A stretch of 33,570 nt of DNA from Parachlamydiaceae bacterium (GCA_025451995.1 JANWJE010000120.1:1-33570); one strand, 5' to 3'; positions 8,020 through 16,176 are shown, numbered from the stretch's first letter. Numbers and translations are program-made. The notes: a model not told the origin generated them from the letters alone.

Positions 8020-10833
8020 ATGGCAAAGGTGAAAAAAGGTTATTTACAGCGAATTTTTAGTATTTATCCCGGAGAGGAAAGGCAAGCGATTTTATTTGCT
8101 TTTTTGGGTTTTATTTGGGCATTTGGAGCCACTTGCGGTTTAAAATTTGCCGATGCCCTATTTCTTTTGCACGTGGGAGCTGAATCTCTTCCGGAAGCCT
8201 ATACTTACATCGCATGCGGAATGTTTTGTATTTCTTTTATTCTCCTTTACTCTTTTCATAAATTTTCCTCTTATCAAATTTATTTAAATACACTCCGCTT
8301 GGGCCTCCTTTTTTATTTATTTGCTATCGTTTGCATCTTTTTAAAAATTGGTTCTCAATCGTTATGGTTTTGGTATGCCTTAAAATTAGCCGGCTTTTAT
8401 CTTTTTGCAGTTTTAATGACTTGCTATTGGACATTTATCGATCAATATCATCATTTGCAGGACGCAAAGAGATTATATAGTCTTTTTAGCGCCTCCATTT
8501 TTACTGGAGTTGCAAGCACAGGGATATTGATGAATTCCGGCTTGCTCGATTTAGAACATCTCCTATTTTTAATCATTTGCCTATTAGGTTTTACTTATTT
8601 TTGGGTAAAAAAGATTAACCGCGGTATTTCTTTAGTGGCCCATGAGGATTCTGAACAAGAAGGGTTAATTTTCGAAACAACCAATTACTTCAAATTTTTC
8701 TTCAAATCGATCGTCTCATCCCGTTTTACCCTTCTGCTTATGACAAGTAATTTTCTTATTTATTTACTCCTGGTCATTACTGAATATAACTATATGGTGA
8801 CCTTCGAAGATTACTTTGCTCATCAACCAGATAGCAATCTCGGCGGCGGAACAGAAGCCAGCCTGACGAAATTTCTTGGACAAAATTTAGCTATAGTCAG
8901 CGTGGGCAATCTTTTTTTTGGATTGTTTATTTATAGCCGCTTGATTAGAAGCTTTGGAATTGGTGCTTTGTTGTTTATCACTCCGATCCTACTCATCATC
9001 GCTTTTACAGGGTGGTCTATAAGTACCAGCTTGTTATTTCCCCTGATTGGGTATTTTGTCGTTGAGGGAACCCTCTATGTCATCGATGACAGCAATTTTA
9101 ATTTATTGCTAAATGCTGTGCCTTCTAAATTAAAATATAAAATTCGCGTGATCATTGAATCATTCTTTGAGCCCGTTGGCGTTTTAACGAGCGCCATTTT
9201 GTTATCTTTTTTTCAAAATCATAGCAAATTATTAGGTCTTATTTTATCGATATGTGCTTTTTGCATCGCTTTGGCTCTTTCTGGAACTTATTTAAAGGCA
9301 TTATTTTATAATCTTTCTTCCAATGCTATACGCTTCCAAAAAACAGTGACAGATTGGATCGCAAAATTAAGTGTAAAGCAACAAAAAATCGCAGAAAATA
9401 GATTATTAGCGATTTTCAAATTAGGAGATGAGCAAGCTCAATTATTTGCCTGTGAGGGACTTTTAGCATTTGAAACCCCCTCTATTTTAAAAAGACTCTT
9501 GCACCATTCATCCCACATGAAGGCAAGTACAAAAATTAAATTGTTAACCCTTTTCGAGCGAAGTTTGTTTTCAAAAAATGAATACGTTTTAGACGCTCTT
9601 CAGGATTGGCTGCAAAAAGATCTCGACCAACAACTCGAAAGTTATGTTTATTTTTATTTAGCAAAACAAGGGATGTTGCACCCTGAAAAGATTGTAGGGG
9701 AATTGAATGAGTCAAATATTCTTTTGCAAGGTGCTGCGATCATCGCTTTAAAAAAATCGCTTGCATACCTTCCGCCGGCGACAGCTTCACACAATCGCTC
9801 TTTAGCAGCGCATCATTTAAAATTATTATTGCTCTCAAATAAAGAGGAAGAGCTCTGCATGGGTTTGCAAATTCTAGGGATTGAAGGCGATTCCAATGAT
9901 ATTGATCTTCTCATTTCCTATCTCACCCATCCATCACTTGATGTATCCAGAGCTGCAGCAAAATCCATTGCAGAAGCAAAAAATATCGACACGATAAGAC
10001 AAGCACCGCGGATTATTGAGCAATTGACTCAAATTAGCGATAGCGAAGTAAGGTTGGATTGTTTAACAGCATTAGAAGAAGTGAATGATTCTAGCTTAGT
10101 TGATGATATTATTTATGCCGGTTTACATTTTAGGCCCAATGAAAGACGTAAAATCGAGGAAGTGATTTACAAAATGGGCTTGAGGACAGTGCCCTCACTT
10201 TTATCAATCATTAGAGACATTCATACAGCTGATAGATCCCGGCTTTTGGCCGGAAGGATCTTAGGGCGTTTAGCACTCCCACAATTGCGAGCCAATCTCT
10301 TAGAGATTATTCGGCAAGAGATCGAACGCGCTTATTTTTATTTTTACTATTCGTATACAATCGTCGATCGGTATCCAGAACTTGATTTGACTGTTTTAAG
10401 AGACGTTTTAATCACAGGGTATCATTCAGTCCTTGATTTTATCATTCAAATATTAGGGGTTGCCGGCGAGGTAGAAGATGAAGAGTTGCTTTCAAGATCC
10501 CATCGCAGTCCAAATCCCAAGGTGAGAAGCCAGGTTGTGGAAACTCTTGAAAAATCATGCGACCCCCCTATTTTTCGACTGATTCAACCTTTAGTGGATG
10601 ACACGCCTTATGAAGAAAAAATTCGGTTTTACGAAAAGAAAATTTTTGAACCATTAACTTTAAATGATTTATTAGATAAAATGGGAGAATCCTCAGCTCA
10701 AATTGATCAAATTATAGTTGCAGCCATGAGATACCATTTGAATTTACCTAATTGGAGAGAGTCTCTGAGGCAACAAATGTCAAGACAAGACGAAATTTTT
10801 CACCATTTTGCATATGAGTTATTAGATTCATGA
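8020..10833 (+). CDS. NTT/MFS-like membrane protein with C-terminal HEAT repeats
   Basis: This 937-residue protein has an N-terminal membrane domain of about 12 helices (residues about 20-430), starting GEERQAILFAFLGFIWAFG in the manner of ATP:ADP antiporter (NTT)-related proteins. The soluble half (about 450-937) is helical with HEAT/ARM-like repeats, for example QAQLFACEGLLAFETPSIL and DVSRAAAKSIAEA. NTT-related proteins with HEAT repeats and a terminal cyclic-nucleotide-binding domain exist as single chains; here the cNMP domain is the next gene, overlapping by ATGA. That supports one complex. Nucleotide transport itself is unproven; a sensory or scaffold role is equally possible. TATAAT at 8008-8013 lies so close to the ATG that the mRNA may be nearly leaderless. 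Confidence 0.8.
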   Translation: MAKVKKGYLQRIFSIYPGEERQAILFAFLGFIWAFGATCGLKFADALFLLHVGAESLPEAYTYIACGMFCISFILLYSFHKFSSYQIYLNTLRLGLLFYLFAIVCIFLKIGSQSLWFWYALKLAGFYLFAVLMTCYWTFIDQYHHLQDAKRLYSLFSASIFTGVASTGILMNSGLLDLEHLLFLIICLLGFTYFWVKKINRGISLVAHEDSEQEGLIFETTNYFKFFFKSIVSSRFTLLLMTSNFLIYLLLVITEYNYMVTFEDYFAHQPDSNLGGGTEASLTKFLGQNLAIVSVGNLFFGLFIYSRLIRSFGIGALLFITPILLIIAFTGWSISTSLLFPLIGYFVVEGTLYVIDDSNFNLLLNAVPSKLKYKIRVIIESFFEPVGVLTSAILLSFFQNHSKLLGLILSICAFCIALALSGTYLKALFYNLSSNAIRFQKTVTDWIAKLSVKQQKIAENRLLAIFKLGDEQAQLFACEGLLAFETPSILKRLLHHSSHMKASTKIKLLTLFERSLFSKNEYVLDALQDWLQKDLDQQLESYVYFYLAKQGMLHPEKIVGELNESNILLQGAAIIALKKSLAYLPPATASHNRSLAAHHLKLLLLSNKEEELCMGLQILGIEGDSNDIDLLISYLTHPSLDVSRAAAKSIAEAKNIDTIRQAPRIIEQLTQISDSEVRLDCLTALEEVNDSSLVDDIIYAGLHFRPNERRKIEEVIYKMGLRTVPSLLSIIRDIHTADRSRLLAGRILGRLALPQLRANLLEIIRQEIERAYFYFYYSYTIVDRYPELDLTVLRDVLITGYHSVLDFIIQILGVAGEVEDEELLSRSHRSPNPKVRSQVVETLEKSCDPPIFRLIQPLVDDTPYEEKIRFYEKKIFEPLTLNDLLDKMGESSAQIDQIIVAAMRYHLNLPNWRESLRQQMSRQDEIFHHFAYELLDS

Positions 10834-11258
10834 AACAACTCACCTTAATCGATAAAGCATTCCTATTAAAAAGAACTGCTCCTTTTAGTGCACTTGACTT
10901 CGATCTTTTATTAACTATTTCAGATAAATTAGGGCTTGTTGTTTTTAATCAAGGTGAATTTATTTTTGAAATCAATGAAGAAGCCAATAGAATGTATTTT
11001 ATTGTTAAAGGTGAAGTCCAAATACAATTGAGTCAAAAAATTTTACACACCTTAACAAATAATGATTTTTTTGGCGAGGAAGCGTTATTTAACAATAAAG
11101 TCCGCAGCTACTCGGCTTATAGTTCATTGGAAACCTACATCCTCACCCTTTCGCGATCCAATTTATACGCGATTATCTCCGAATGTCCAACCGTCGCCAT
11201 CGGTTTCTTGCAAGTTTATACATCCTTATTCCCAATAAGAGGTATAAATGACAATTAG
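10830..11258 (+). CDS. Cyclic nucleotide-binding (CAP_ED-type) domain protein
   Basis: At 142 residues this is a single cNMP-binding beta-roll without a DNA-binding domain. The fold is visible as APFSALDFDLLLTISDKLG, VVFNQGEFIFEINEEANRMYFIVKGEVQIQ and LTNNDFFGEEALFNNKVRSYSA. The FFGEEALF segment corresponds to the phosphate-binding cassette (usually FGExAL..-RSA). The Arg of RS is present, so ligand binding is possible. It is coupled to both neighbours: ATGA overlap with the HEAT protein and an 11-bp overlap with the HAMP gene. I infer that it is a regulatory subunit of the membrane protein encoded upstream. Confidence 0.85.
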   Translation: MKQLTLIDKAFLLKRTAPFSALDFDLLLTISDKLGLVVFNQGEFIFEINEEANRMYFIVKGEVQIQLSQKILHTLTNNDFFGEEALFNNKVRSYSAYSSLETYILTLSRSNLYAIISECPTVAIGFLQVYTSLFPIRGINDN

Positions 11259-12186
11259 AAAACGCCTTCTTCTTCTTCTTCTCCCTCCCCTGACTGCTTT
11301 TCTTATTTTTGATGCTCTTTTTTTCTATTTTCATTGGTCAAGGGAAATTTTATTGTTCGGTTCCAGCATCTTATTATTTCTGGTTATAGGAATCGTCTTT
11401 TTAATTACGGATCGAATCAGCAAACCTGTAAGAAAGCTTAACCAAGCGGCATTAGAAATTGCTGCAGGAGATTATGAAGCGCATATCCAAGTGGACGGCC
11501 CAAAAGAAATTAAAGAATTGGCTCAAACTTTAAATACAATGAACCAGTGTTTAGTTGAACACATGAGCCGCTTAAAAGAAAGCTCTCTTATCAGAGAAAG
11601 AATGTATGGAGAATATGAATGTTCTTTACTTCTACAATACTACATGTTGGATAAGGTGATTGAGGATTTTCAAGATCCTGCCATAAAATTAAAGTTAATT
11701 TCTATCCCGCAATCGCGATTAGAAAACGGGTTATTTTTTAATATCGAACCGGACAATGACAGCATTTTTTTCCACTTATTTGAAGCAAATGAAGAGGGAT
11801 TTGAATCCCTTTTCAAACTCAATCGGGAAGAACATCCAACAAAAAACATTCATTGTTCTCTTTCCAGACAAAAAAAACTTTTAGAATATCGGACAGAAAA
11901 CCTCTTTTCACCCCTGGTCTGGTCGGTAAAACAGCAGTTCTTTAAAAGGTCTCAACAGCAACGTTTTCTTTTAGACAATTTGGATTTGGTCTTTTTATAT
12001 AACAGCAGTGTAATCGAACATTTTATTAAGGAAGAAAATGTTGAGGAATGGCTTTCAAAAGTGCTTCGCCATTTCTCTGAAGATGGACTAGAGGCCATTT
12101 CTTTAATGTTGACAAATGAGCTAAAATTTATAGCCAAAAAGCAACATGTCAAACATGATTTCAAAATTATTTGCATGCAATTATAA
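11248..12186 (+). CDS. HAMP protein with degenerate RsbU/SpoIIE-type PP2C domain
   Basis: This 312-residue inner-membrane protein has two helices (about 7-28 and 34-53) with almost no periplasmic loop, then a HAMP domain (about 54-105, DRISKPVRKLNQAALEIAAG). The C-terminal half follows the plan of RsbU/SpoIIE phosphatases. LDLVFLYNSSVIEHF (about 245-259) sits where LLLYTDGVTEA is expected, and HVKHDFKIICMQL at the end replaces DDxTLLVL. The GDxxGxG-like segment reads FEANEEG. All aspartates expected to bind metal are therefore missing, so it is probably catalytically dead and may bind an anti-sigma or anti-anti-sigma partner. It is the third gene of the coupled operon, with AAGAGG before the ATG. 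Confidence 0.8.
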   Translation: MTIRKRLLLLLLPPLTAFLIFDALFFYFHWSREILLFGSSILLFLVIGIVFLITDRISKPVRKLNQAALEIAAGDYEAHIQVDGPKEIKELAQTLNTMNQCLVEHMSRLKESSLIRERMYGEYECSLLLQYYMLDKVIEDFQDPAIKLKLISIPQSRLENGLFFNIEPDNDSIFFHLFEANEEGFESLFKLNREEHPTKNIHCSLSRQKKLLEYRTENLFSPLVWSVKQQFFKRSQQQRFLLDNLDLVFLYNSSVIEHFIKEENVEEWLSKVLRHFSEDGLEAISLMLTNELKFIAKKQHVKHDFKIICMQL

Positions 12187-12190
12187 ATCC

Positions 12191-12209
12191 TTCCAGCTGA
12201 AAGCTGGAA
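12191..12209. repeat. Short perfect hairpin after HAMP gene
   Basis: TTCCAGCT-GAA-AGCTGGAA forms an 8-bp stem with a 3-nt loop, 4 nt after the HAMP gene stop. It is followed by A-rich rather than T-rich sequence, so it is a weak terminator candidate. CCTTCCAGCTGAA is shared with the inverted repeat at 5121. Confidence 0.7.
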
Positions 12210-12312
12210 AAAAGGAGCAAGATCGGGACGAGCTGATTACGCACGGTTTGCCAACTCAAAAAATTCCAACTTTTCACAAACAACATGAAAAAATTGATTA
12301 AAAATGAAGTTT

Positions 12313-12351
12313 TGTGTAATATAAGGTGTATCACTATGTGTAAAATAAGGT
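12313..12351 (+). promoter_or_regulatory. Direct repeats, likely VapBC operator
   Basis: TGTGTAATATAAGGT (12313-12327) and TGTGTAAAATAAGGT (12337-12351) are direct repeats with one mismatch, 24 nt apart centre to centre, ending 6 nt before the vapB ATG. The second copy supplies the AAGG ribosome-binding site. VapB antitoxins autoregulate by binding repeats at their own promoter, so this is the natural operator candidate. Confidence 0.6.
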
Positions 12352-12357
12352 TAAACC

Positions 12358-12558
12358 ATGAGAAGTAATTTGGATTTCGATCAAAAATTGCTAGCTGAGG
12401 CTCAAAAAATTGGTGGCTTCAAATATAAAAAAGACACCATCAATGCTGCCTTGGCAGAATATGTTAATAGACATAAACAGCTAAAGATCATCGATCTATT
12501 TGGGAAAATAGATTATGACGAAGAATATGATTATAAAAAGGAACGAAAGAAACGATGA
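12358..12558 (+). CDS. vapB: VapB-type antitoxin
   Basis: This 66-residue basic protein has the usual VapB plan: an N-terminal ribbon-helix-helix-like DNA-binding segment (MRSNLDFDQKLLAEAQKIGG, then KKDTINAALAEYV) and a C-terminal toxin-binding tail (IDLFGKIDYDEEYDY). It neutralises the PIN nuclease encoded next and represses its own operon. The stop overlaps the toxin start by ATGA. An AAGG within the upstream direct repeat serves as the ribosome-binding site. Confidence 0.88.
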   Translation: MRSNLDFDQKLLAEAQKIGGFKYKKDTINAALAEYVNRHKQLKIIDLFGKIDYDEEYDYKKERKKR

Positions 12559-12950
12559 AAGTTCTCATTGACACCTCCGTTTGGTCAACCTTTCTTCGAA
12601 GAATCAATCATGAAAATTTAACAGTTAAAACCAGATTGATAGAATTGATAGAAGAGTCGAGAGCAAAATTAATTGGTCCGATACGCCAGGAGTTATTGTC
12701 TGGAATAGCCTCAGAAACTAGTTATAACCAATTGAAGAATCATTTAAGGGCTTTTGAGGACCTACCAATTCAATTATCAGATTATGAAAGGGCTGCCGAA
12801 ATGTTTAACCTGTGCAGAAAAAAAGGAATACAAGGAAGTCAAGTGGATTTTCTCATTTGTTCTGTTGCTGAAAGAGATCATTTATCAATTTATACACTCG
12901 ATAATGACTTTAAACTATATGCTAAAATCATTCCAATAATGTTATTTTAG
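12555..12950 (+). CDS. vapC: VapC-type PIN-domain toxin ribonuclease
   Basis: At 131 residues it has the usual VapC length. The four acidic active-site positions are visible: LIDTSVW (Asp6), RQELLSG (Glu46), SQVDFLIC (Asp98) and YTLDNDF (Asp116/Asp118). VapC toxins cleave tRNA or rRNA; the target of this one is unknown. It is translated by ATGA coupling with vapB. A palindrome begins directly after its TAG stop. Confidence 0.92.
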   Translation: MKVLIDTSVWSTFLRRINHENLTVKTRLIELIEESRAKLIGPIRQELLSGIASETSYNQLKNHLRAFEDLPIQLSDYERAAEMFNLCRKKGIQGSQVDFLICSVAERDHLSIYTLDNDFKLYAKIIPIMLF

Positions 12951-13017
12951 CATTAGACATCTTGGATCATTGCATCTCATTTTACCAAACAAAGCGAATG
13001 ATGCAAGATGTCTATTG
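12951..13017. repeat. Palindrome after vapC
   Basis: The left arm CATTAGACATCTTGGATCAT (from 12951) pairs with the right arm ending GATGCAAGATGTCTATTG (13017), with a few mismatches and a loop of about 23 nt. Read on the minus strand it begins CAATAGACATCTTGCATCAT, sharing CAATAGAC with the repeats at 31 and 6251. It starts on the base after the vapC stop. Confidence 0.75.
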
Positions 13018-13052
13018 AACATTAATAAGACATCCAGCATACTCTTAGTTTT

Positions 13053-13151
13053 TACCGGGGACCTCTTGGAATAAAACAGTCCGAACCAGGTCAGGACAGG
13101 AATGTAGCAGCCTTAAGGATGGCGTTTATGCCTAGAGACAATCTCCGGTTC
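13053..13151 (+). ncRNA. ffs: Signal recognition particle RNA, small bacterial (4.5S) type
   Basis: The conserved SRP domain IV is visible: CCGAACCAGGTCAGGACAGG followed by AATGTAGCAGCC, with a GGAA tetraloop at 13099-13102 and the asymmetric internal loop containing AGCAGCC. Flanking ACCGGGGAC (13054 on) and TCTCCGGTT (ending 13150) pair to close a stem about 98 nt long. The RNA is followed by CTTTTTG. It binds Ffh and targets membrane proteins to the translocon. It lies between two toxin-antitoxin operons. Exact ends are approximate. Confidence 0.88.
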
Positions 13152-13163
13152 TTTTTGAGATGT

Positions 13164-13508
13164 TTATTTGTAGAGATTCAGCAAAATCATTATTTTTTCT
13201 TCGACTTCTTGCATTGCAGCTTCATCCAGATCCCAACATTTTCCCTTCAATCTTTTTTTATCAAAGCAGCGCAGTTGGTCCAACATGACTTTGCCGGACT
13301 TATCCTTAACTTGAACAAAGACTTCAAAAGGAAAAATAGTTTTAACTTGACTAGTGATAGGGGCTGCAATCACTCTCGGCATCTTTTTATTGTGGATATT
13401 ATTTGAAAGGATAAGACAGGGCCTTTTTTTTTGAGTTTCTGTGCCGATCGTTGGGTCTAAATCGATCCAATAAATCTCGCCTCTCCTGGGATAATCATCC
13501 CTCATCAT
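13164..13508 (-). CDS. mazF: MazF/PemK-family toxin endoribonuclease
   Basis: The 114-residue protein has the MazF fold signature RRGEIYWIDLDPTIGTETQKKRPCL-like start (described by RGEIYWIDLDP at residues 9-19 and KKRPCLILSNN at 27-37) and PITS at about 50-53, containing the Arg and Thr/Ser positions used by MazF for RNA cleavage. It cleaves single-stranded mRNA at short motifs; specificity is unknown. It overlaps the antitoxin gene by 14 bp, and two adjacent ATGs (13508 and 13505) could start it. Its 3' end faces the SRP RNA gene. Confidence 0.92.
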   Translation of the reverse strand: MMRDDYPRRGEIYWIDLDPTIGTETQKKRPCLILSNNIHNKKMPRVIAAPITSQVKTIFPFEVFVQVKDKSGKVMLDQLRCFDKKRLKGKCWDLDEAAMQEVEEKIMILLNLYK

Positions 13509-13761
13509 CCCACTCCCATCCCTCTATCTCTTGATTGTCAAGATTCATCCATTCAGTGGCATTTAATTCGCGGGTTTTGTCCTGACTTGCTGCTTCATAC
13601 GCTGCTTCTAAGGCTTTTTCGCTCTCTTTTTCTAACTCATCTAAAGCTTTGGTGACAGCCTCCATTGTAAATTTGCTCATTCGCCCTTTATGGACAAACT
13701 TATGCATCCTAGCAATCACATGTTTAGGAAATGAAAGAGTGATGTTAGTCGTCTGCTTCAT
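13495..13761 (-). CDS. MazE-like antitoxin
   Basis: This 88-residue protein has an N-terminal DNA-binding segment of ribbon-helix-helix type (TTNITLSFPKHVIARMHKFV) and an acidic, tryptophan-containing C-terminal tail (EGWEWDDEG) that would bind the toxin. The middle is charged and probably helical (ELEKESEKALEAAYEAA). AGGTG lies 4 nt upstream of the ATG. Position, overlap and size support the antitoxin role; sequence alone gives only moderate family assignment. Confidence 0.85.
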   Translation of the reverse strand: MKQTTNITLSFPKHVIARMHKFVHKGRMSKFTMEAVTKALDELEKESEKALEAAYEAASQDKTRELNATEWMNLDNQEIEGWEWDDEG

Positions 13762-13780
13762 AAAACACCTCTCTCTTAAT

Positions 13781-13808
13781 TATTACATAACATGTGAGTA
13801 ATAGTCAA
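13781..13808 (-). promoter_or_regulatory. Promoter/operator of the mazEF-like operon
   Basis: TATTAC (13781-13786) and GTAATA (13798-13803) form an inverted repeat centred on ACATGT. On the minus strand TTGACT (13808-13803) is a good -35 box, with TGTAAT or TAATAA downstream as a possible -10. An operator overlapping the promoter fits autoregulation. Confidence 0.5.
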
Positions 13809-13905
13809 TGGATACGTAATTTCAGATTTTGCATGAAATAAAAACAAATTCAGTTTAATATTTTATTTCCAGCCCTTTCGTTACCCTAATTATTTAAAGA
13901 TAGAT

Positions 13906-14796
13906 ATGCTAGCAGTAGTCGGTTCTCTTCAAGATCAAATCAATGAAAAAACGATTGTCCTAGGCCTTTCTTTCATTTTATCCCTTTTTACGTTATCGGT
14001 TGCCTGGTGGAATGGCTTTTTTAAATCTTTTGAATTTACCAGGCAGCCCCAACAGTTTCAGATAAATGGAAGGAATGTCCTTTTTGGTTTTGCCATTTTT
14101 TTATTTTCTGAGATCGCCTTTGTCCCCTCTTTAATCGGTATTTTCTTTTATTTCCTAAACATCGATTATTCAAATGAAATTTACCATTATCCTCAAATAC
14201 AAGGTTGGATAAATTTATTAATTATCTTAGGTGGTTTTCTTGGCATAGTGATTGCCTATTTACAACTAACCCCTTTACAAAAAGAACAGCTTTGGCATCA
14301 AAAGAACCAATATTGGCTCTCTAATATAGGGATCGGAATCACCGCATGGTTCATTAGCTATCCTATTGTATTGGCATTTGGACAAGCATTGTCGTTGATT
14401 CTTTGGCAATTGTTTCGTCAACCCTTTATTGAACAAATTGCAGTTCAAAATATCAGGGAAATGATCTCCAATCCCCTTTTATTTGGTTTCACTGCAATCA
14501 GCGTCATTACCATTGTCCCTTTAACGGAAGAATTCTTATTTCGTGGATTATTGCAGTCCTGGTTAAAATCAGTCCTTCATCACAGGACCCTTGCGATTAT
14601 CATTTCTTCGATCATTTTTGCCTTTTTTCATTTTTCAAAAATGCATGGTTTTTCAAACATTGAATTGCTGTCTTCGTTATTTTTATTATCATGCATGTTA
14701 GGTTATCTTTTTGAAAGGCAGGGGTCACTATGGGCATCCATTGGCTTACATGGATTTTTTAATTTGATGAGTTTAATTATGATTAGTCTAACGTAA
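13906..14796 (+). CDS. CPBP-family intramembrane metalloprotease
   Basis: The 296-residue polytopic protein has about eight hydrophobic segments and carries the CPBP (Abi/CAAX-protease-like) motifs: PLTEEFLFRG (Glu208, Glu209, Arg213), FFHFS (His242) and LHGFFN (His282, Asn286). These residues bind the metal within the membrane in characterised relatives such as Rce1. Bacterial members process or protect bacteriocins and peptides, or have unknown roles; the substrate is unknown. It is a single gene without a strong ribosome-binding site, followed by a 363-bp gene-free interval filled with a nested palindrome. Confidence 0.9.
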   Translation: MLAVVGSLQDQINEKTIVLGLSFILSLFTLSVAWWNGFFKSFEFTRQPQQFQINGRNVLFGFAIFLFSEIAFVPSLIGIFFYFLNIDYSNEIYHYPQIQGWINLLIILGGFLGIVIAYLQLTPLQKEQLWHQKNQYWLSNIGIGITAWFISYPIVLAFGQALSLILWQLFRQPFIEQIAVQNIREMISNPLLFGFTAISVITIVPLTEEFLFRGLLQSWLKSVLHHRTLAIIISSIIFAFFHFSKMHGFSNIELLSSLFLLSCMLGYLFERQGSLWASIGLHGFFNLMSLIMISLT

Positions 14797-14813
14797 GTTT
14801 ATTTCGCGAAACG

Positions 14814-15047
14814 AAAATTTTGGCTCATCGCGCGAGTACCTAGCTTTAATAGACTTATTTTTTACTATTTTATACCGAAACAATTTCAAAATTTGGTTTT
14901 TGAGCTGCGCGAAAGCTCCCGCGATTGGGCGATCGTAAAAGGCATAGTATTAAGCAATACAAAGCCTTTTACGATCGCTCAACCCCGGGACTTTGGCGCG
15001 CTCAAAAGCCAAATTAGGTACTCGTTTGTGCGATGAGCCAAAATTTT
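14814..15047. repeat. Nested palindrome with a 48-bp insertion in one arm
   Basis: Outer arms: AAAATTTTGGCTCATCGCGC (from 14814) and its near complement ending at 15047. Inner arms: 14890-14943 and 14967-15018, containing CGATCGTAAAAGGC and its exact complement. The right arm reads CCAAATTAGGTACTCG without a break. The left arm reads GAGTACCTA, then 48 extra bases (14843-14890), then ATTTGG. The palindrome therefore appears to have been interrupted after it formed. The insert ends in ACCGAAACAATTTCAAA, a motif found at 16156-16177 and 33396-33435. No gene is seen in 14797-15159. Confidence 0.85.
14869..14890 (-). repeat. 22-bp motif, left copy flanking the sulfotransferase gene
   Basis: The motif TTTATACCGAAACAATTTCA (plus AA) is the inverted partner, with one mismatch, of 16156-16177. 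The two copies bracket the sulfotransferase gene. It lies inside the 48-bp insert of the nested palindrome. Confidence 0.85.
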
Positions 15048-15159
15048 TCCTTTATAGAAATTTTAGTTGAATTTTATTTCAAAAAAAAATGATCATTTCC
15101 AAAAAAACTTTAAAATTTGAATTATAACTTTTTTCCGCATAACTCGTTAGGACTTTAAT

Positions 15160-16176
15160 ATGAAAAAAATCCTTGTTTTTTTATTTGTTGGATTTCTATT
15201 TTCAATCCAAGCCACAAATTATAAAATTCAAATTCTTCTTACAAATCCTCGTTCTGTCAGCACTGCTTTCGATCGATCAATGCGAGAGCGTGGCGATCAC
15301 AAAATATATTATGAACCTTGGAGTGCAGAAATTTGTAATCATTCGTTTGAAGAACTTTCAAAACTTACGGCTGAAGAAGTTAGTAAAATTAGAAATTATG
15401 AAAAAATTAAAAATTTAATTTTTCAAGACGCAAAAAAAAAACCTATTTTTATAAAAGAGCAAATTGGGGCAATAAAAAAAGAAATTTTAGAAGACAACCT
15501 TTTGCTTTCTAATCCAAATGTTATTTTTACAATTCTAATTAGAGATCCAGCTCGTTCGATAGAATCTGGATTTTTAATGATGGCAGACCAAGTTGCTCCA
15601 GAAATGGCAATATTTTTTACTGAAAAAATGTATTGTTATGATGCTCTTGTCTCATTTTCCGAAAAACATTTTAATGTGCGGGGAAAATGGCCTCTTATTA
15701 TAGAAGCTGAAGAACTTTGTAGTAAAAGTGCAATCATTTTACAACAATTTTGTGAGCATGCGGGAATTAATTATATGGAAGAAGCTCTTCATTGGAAACC
15801 GATAGCCATACCCATTGATTCTTGGAAAAATACTAAGATTCATGATCAAGTCATGAAAAGTACCGGATTTTTTATTCATGAAGAAAAAGGAAATTCTCGT
15901 TTTCATAAAGTTGAAAAAAAATATATCCCTGCACTTGAAAATATTTATCAGACACAAATAAAATTTTATGAAAAATTAAAAATTTTAAAAGAAAAAAACT
16001 ATACTCGTTCTACTTCAAACGTAGAAATTTTTACAAGGAGGCGGCCTGATTTTGCATCAAGCGTAGCTGGTGCCGAAGCAGCACAACTTGGAATTTGTTG
16101 TGCGATGCAGGCAGATGCAAAAGAAGAGCCAAGCCGACGTAGTAAAATTTCTACGTTTGAAGTTGTTTCGGTATAA
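15160..16176 (+). CDS. Exported sulfotransferase-like protein
   Basis: The 338-residue protein starts with a signal peptide (MKKILVFLFVGFLFSIQA). The PAPS 5'-phosphosulfate loop is seen as TNPRSVSTAFDRSM (about 28-41) and the 3'-phosphate region as LIRDPARSIESG (about 126-137), both typical of eukaryote-like sulfotransferases. Such enzymes move sulfate from PAPS to hydroxyls; with its neighbours, a sterol 3-hydroxyl is a reasonable guess. Export implies action outside the bacterial cytosol with host PAPS (inference). The last 50 residues (RRRPDFASSVAGAEAAQLG onward) are richer in Ala and higher in GC than the rest, and the final EVVSV plus stop are encoded by the repeat at 16156-16177, so the tail looks acquired. 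AGGA lies 7 nt before the ATG. Confidence 0.78.
   Translation: MKKILVFLFVGFLFSIQATNYKIQILLTNPRSVSTAFDRSMRERGDHKIYYEPWSAEICNHSFEELSKLTAEEVSKIRNYEKIKNLIFQDAKKKPIFIKEQIGAIKKEILEDNLLLSNPNVIFTILIRDPARSIESGFLMMADQVAPEMAIFFTEKMYCYDALVSFSEKHFNVRGKWPLIIEAEELCSKSAIILQQFCEHAGINYMEEALHWKPIAIPIDSWKNTKIHDQVMKSTGFFIHEEKGNSRFHKVEKKYIPALENIYQTQIKFYEKLKILKEKNYTRSTSNVEIFTRRRPDFASSVAGAEAAQLGICCAMQADAKEEPSRRSKISTFEVVSV

Noticed and set aside
13119..13406. Plus-strand ORF of 95 codons
   Set aside because: It overlaps the SRP RNA and is antisense to mazF; no protein features.
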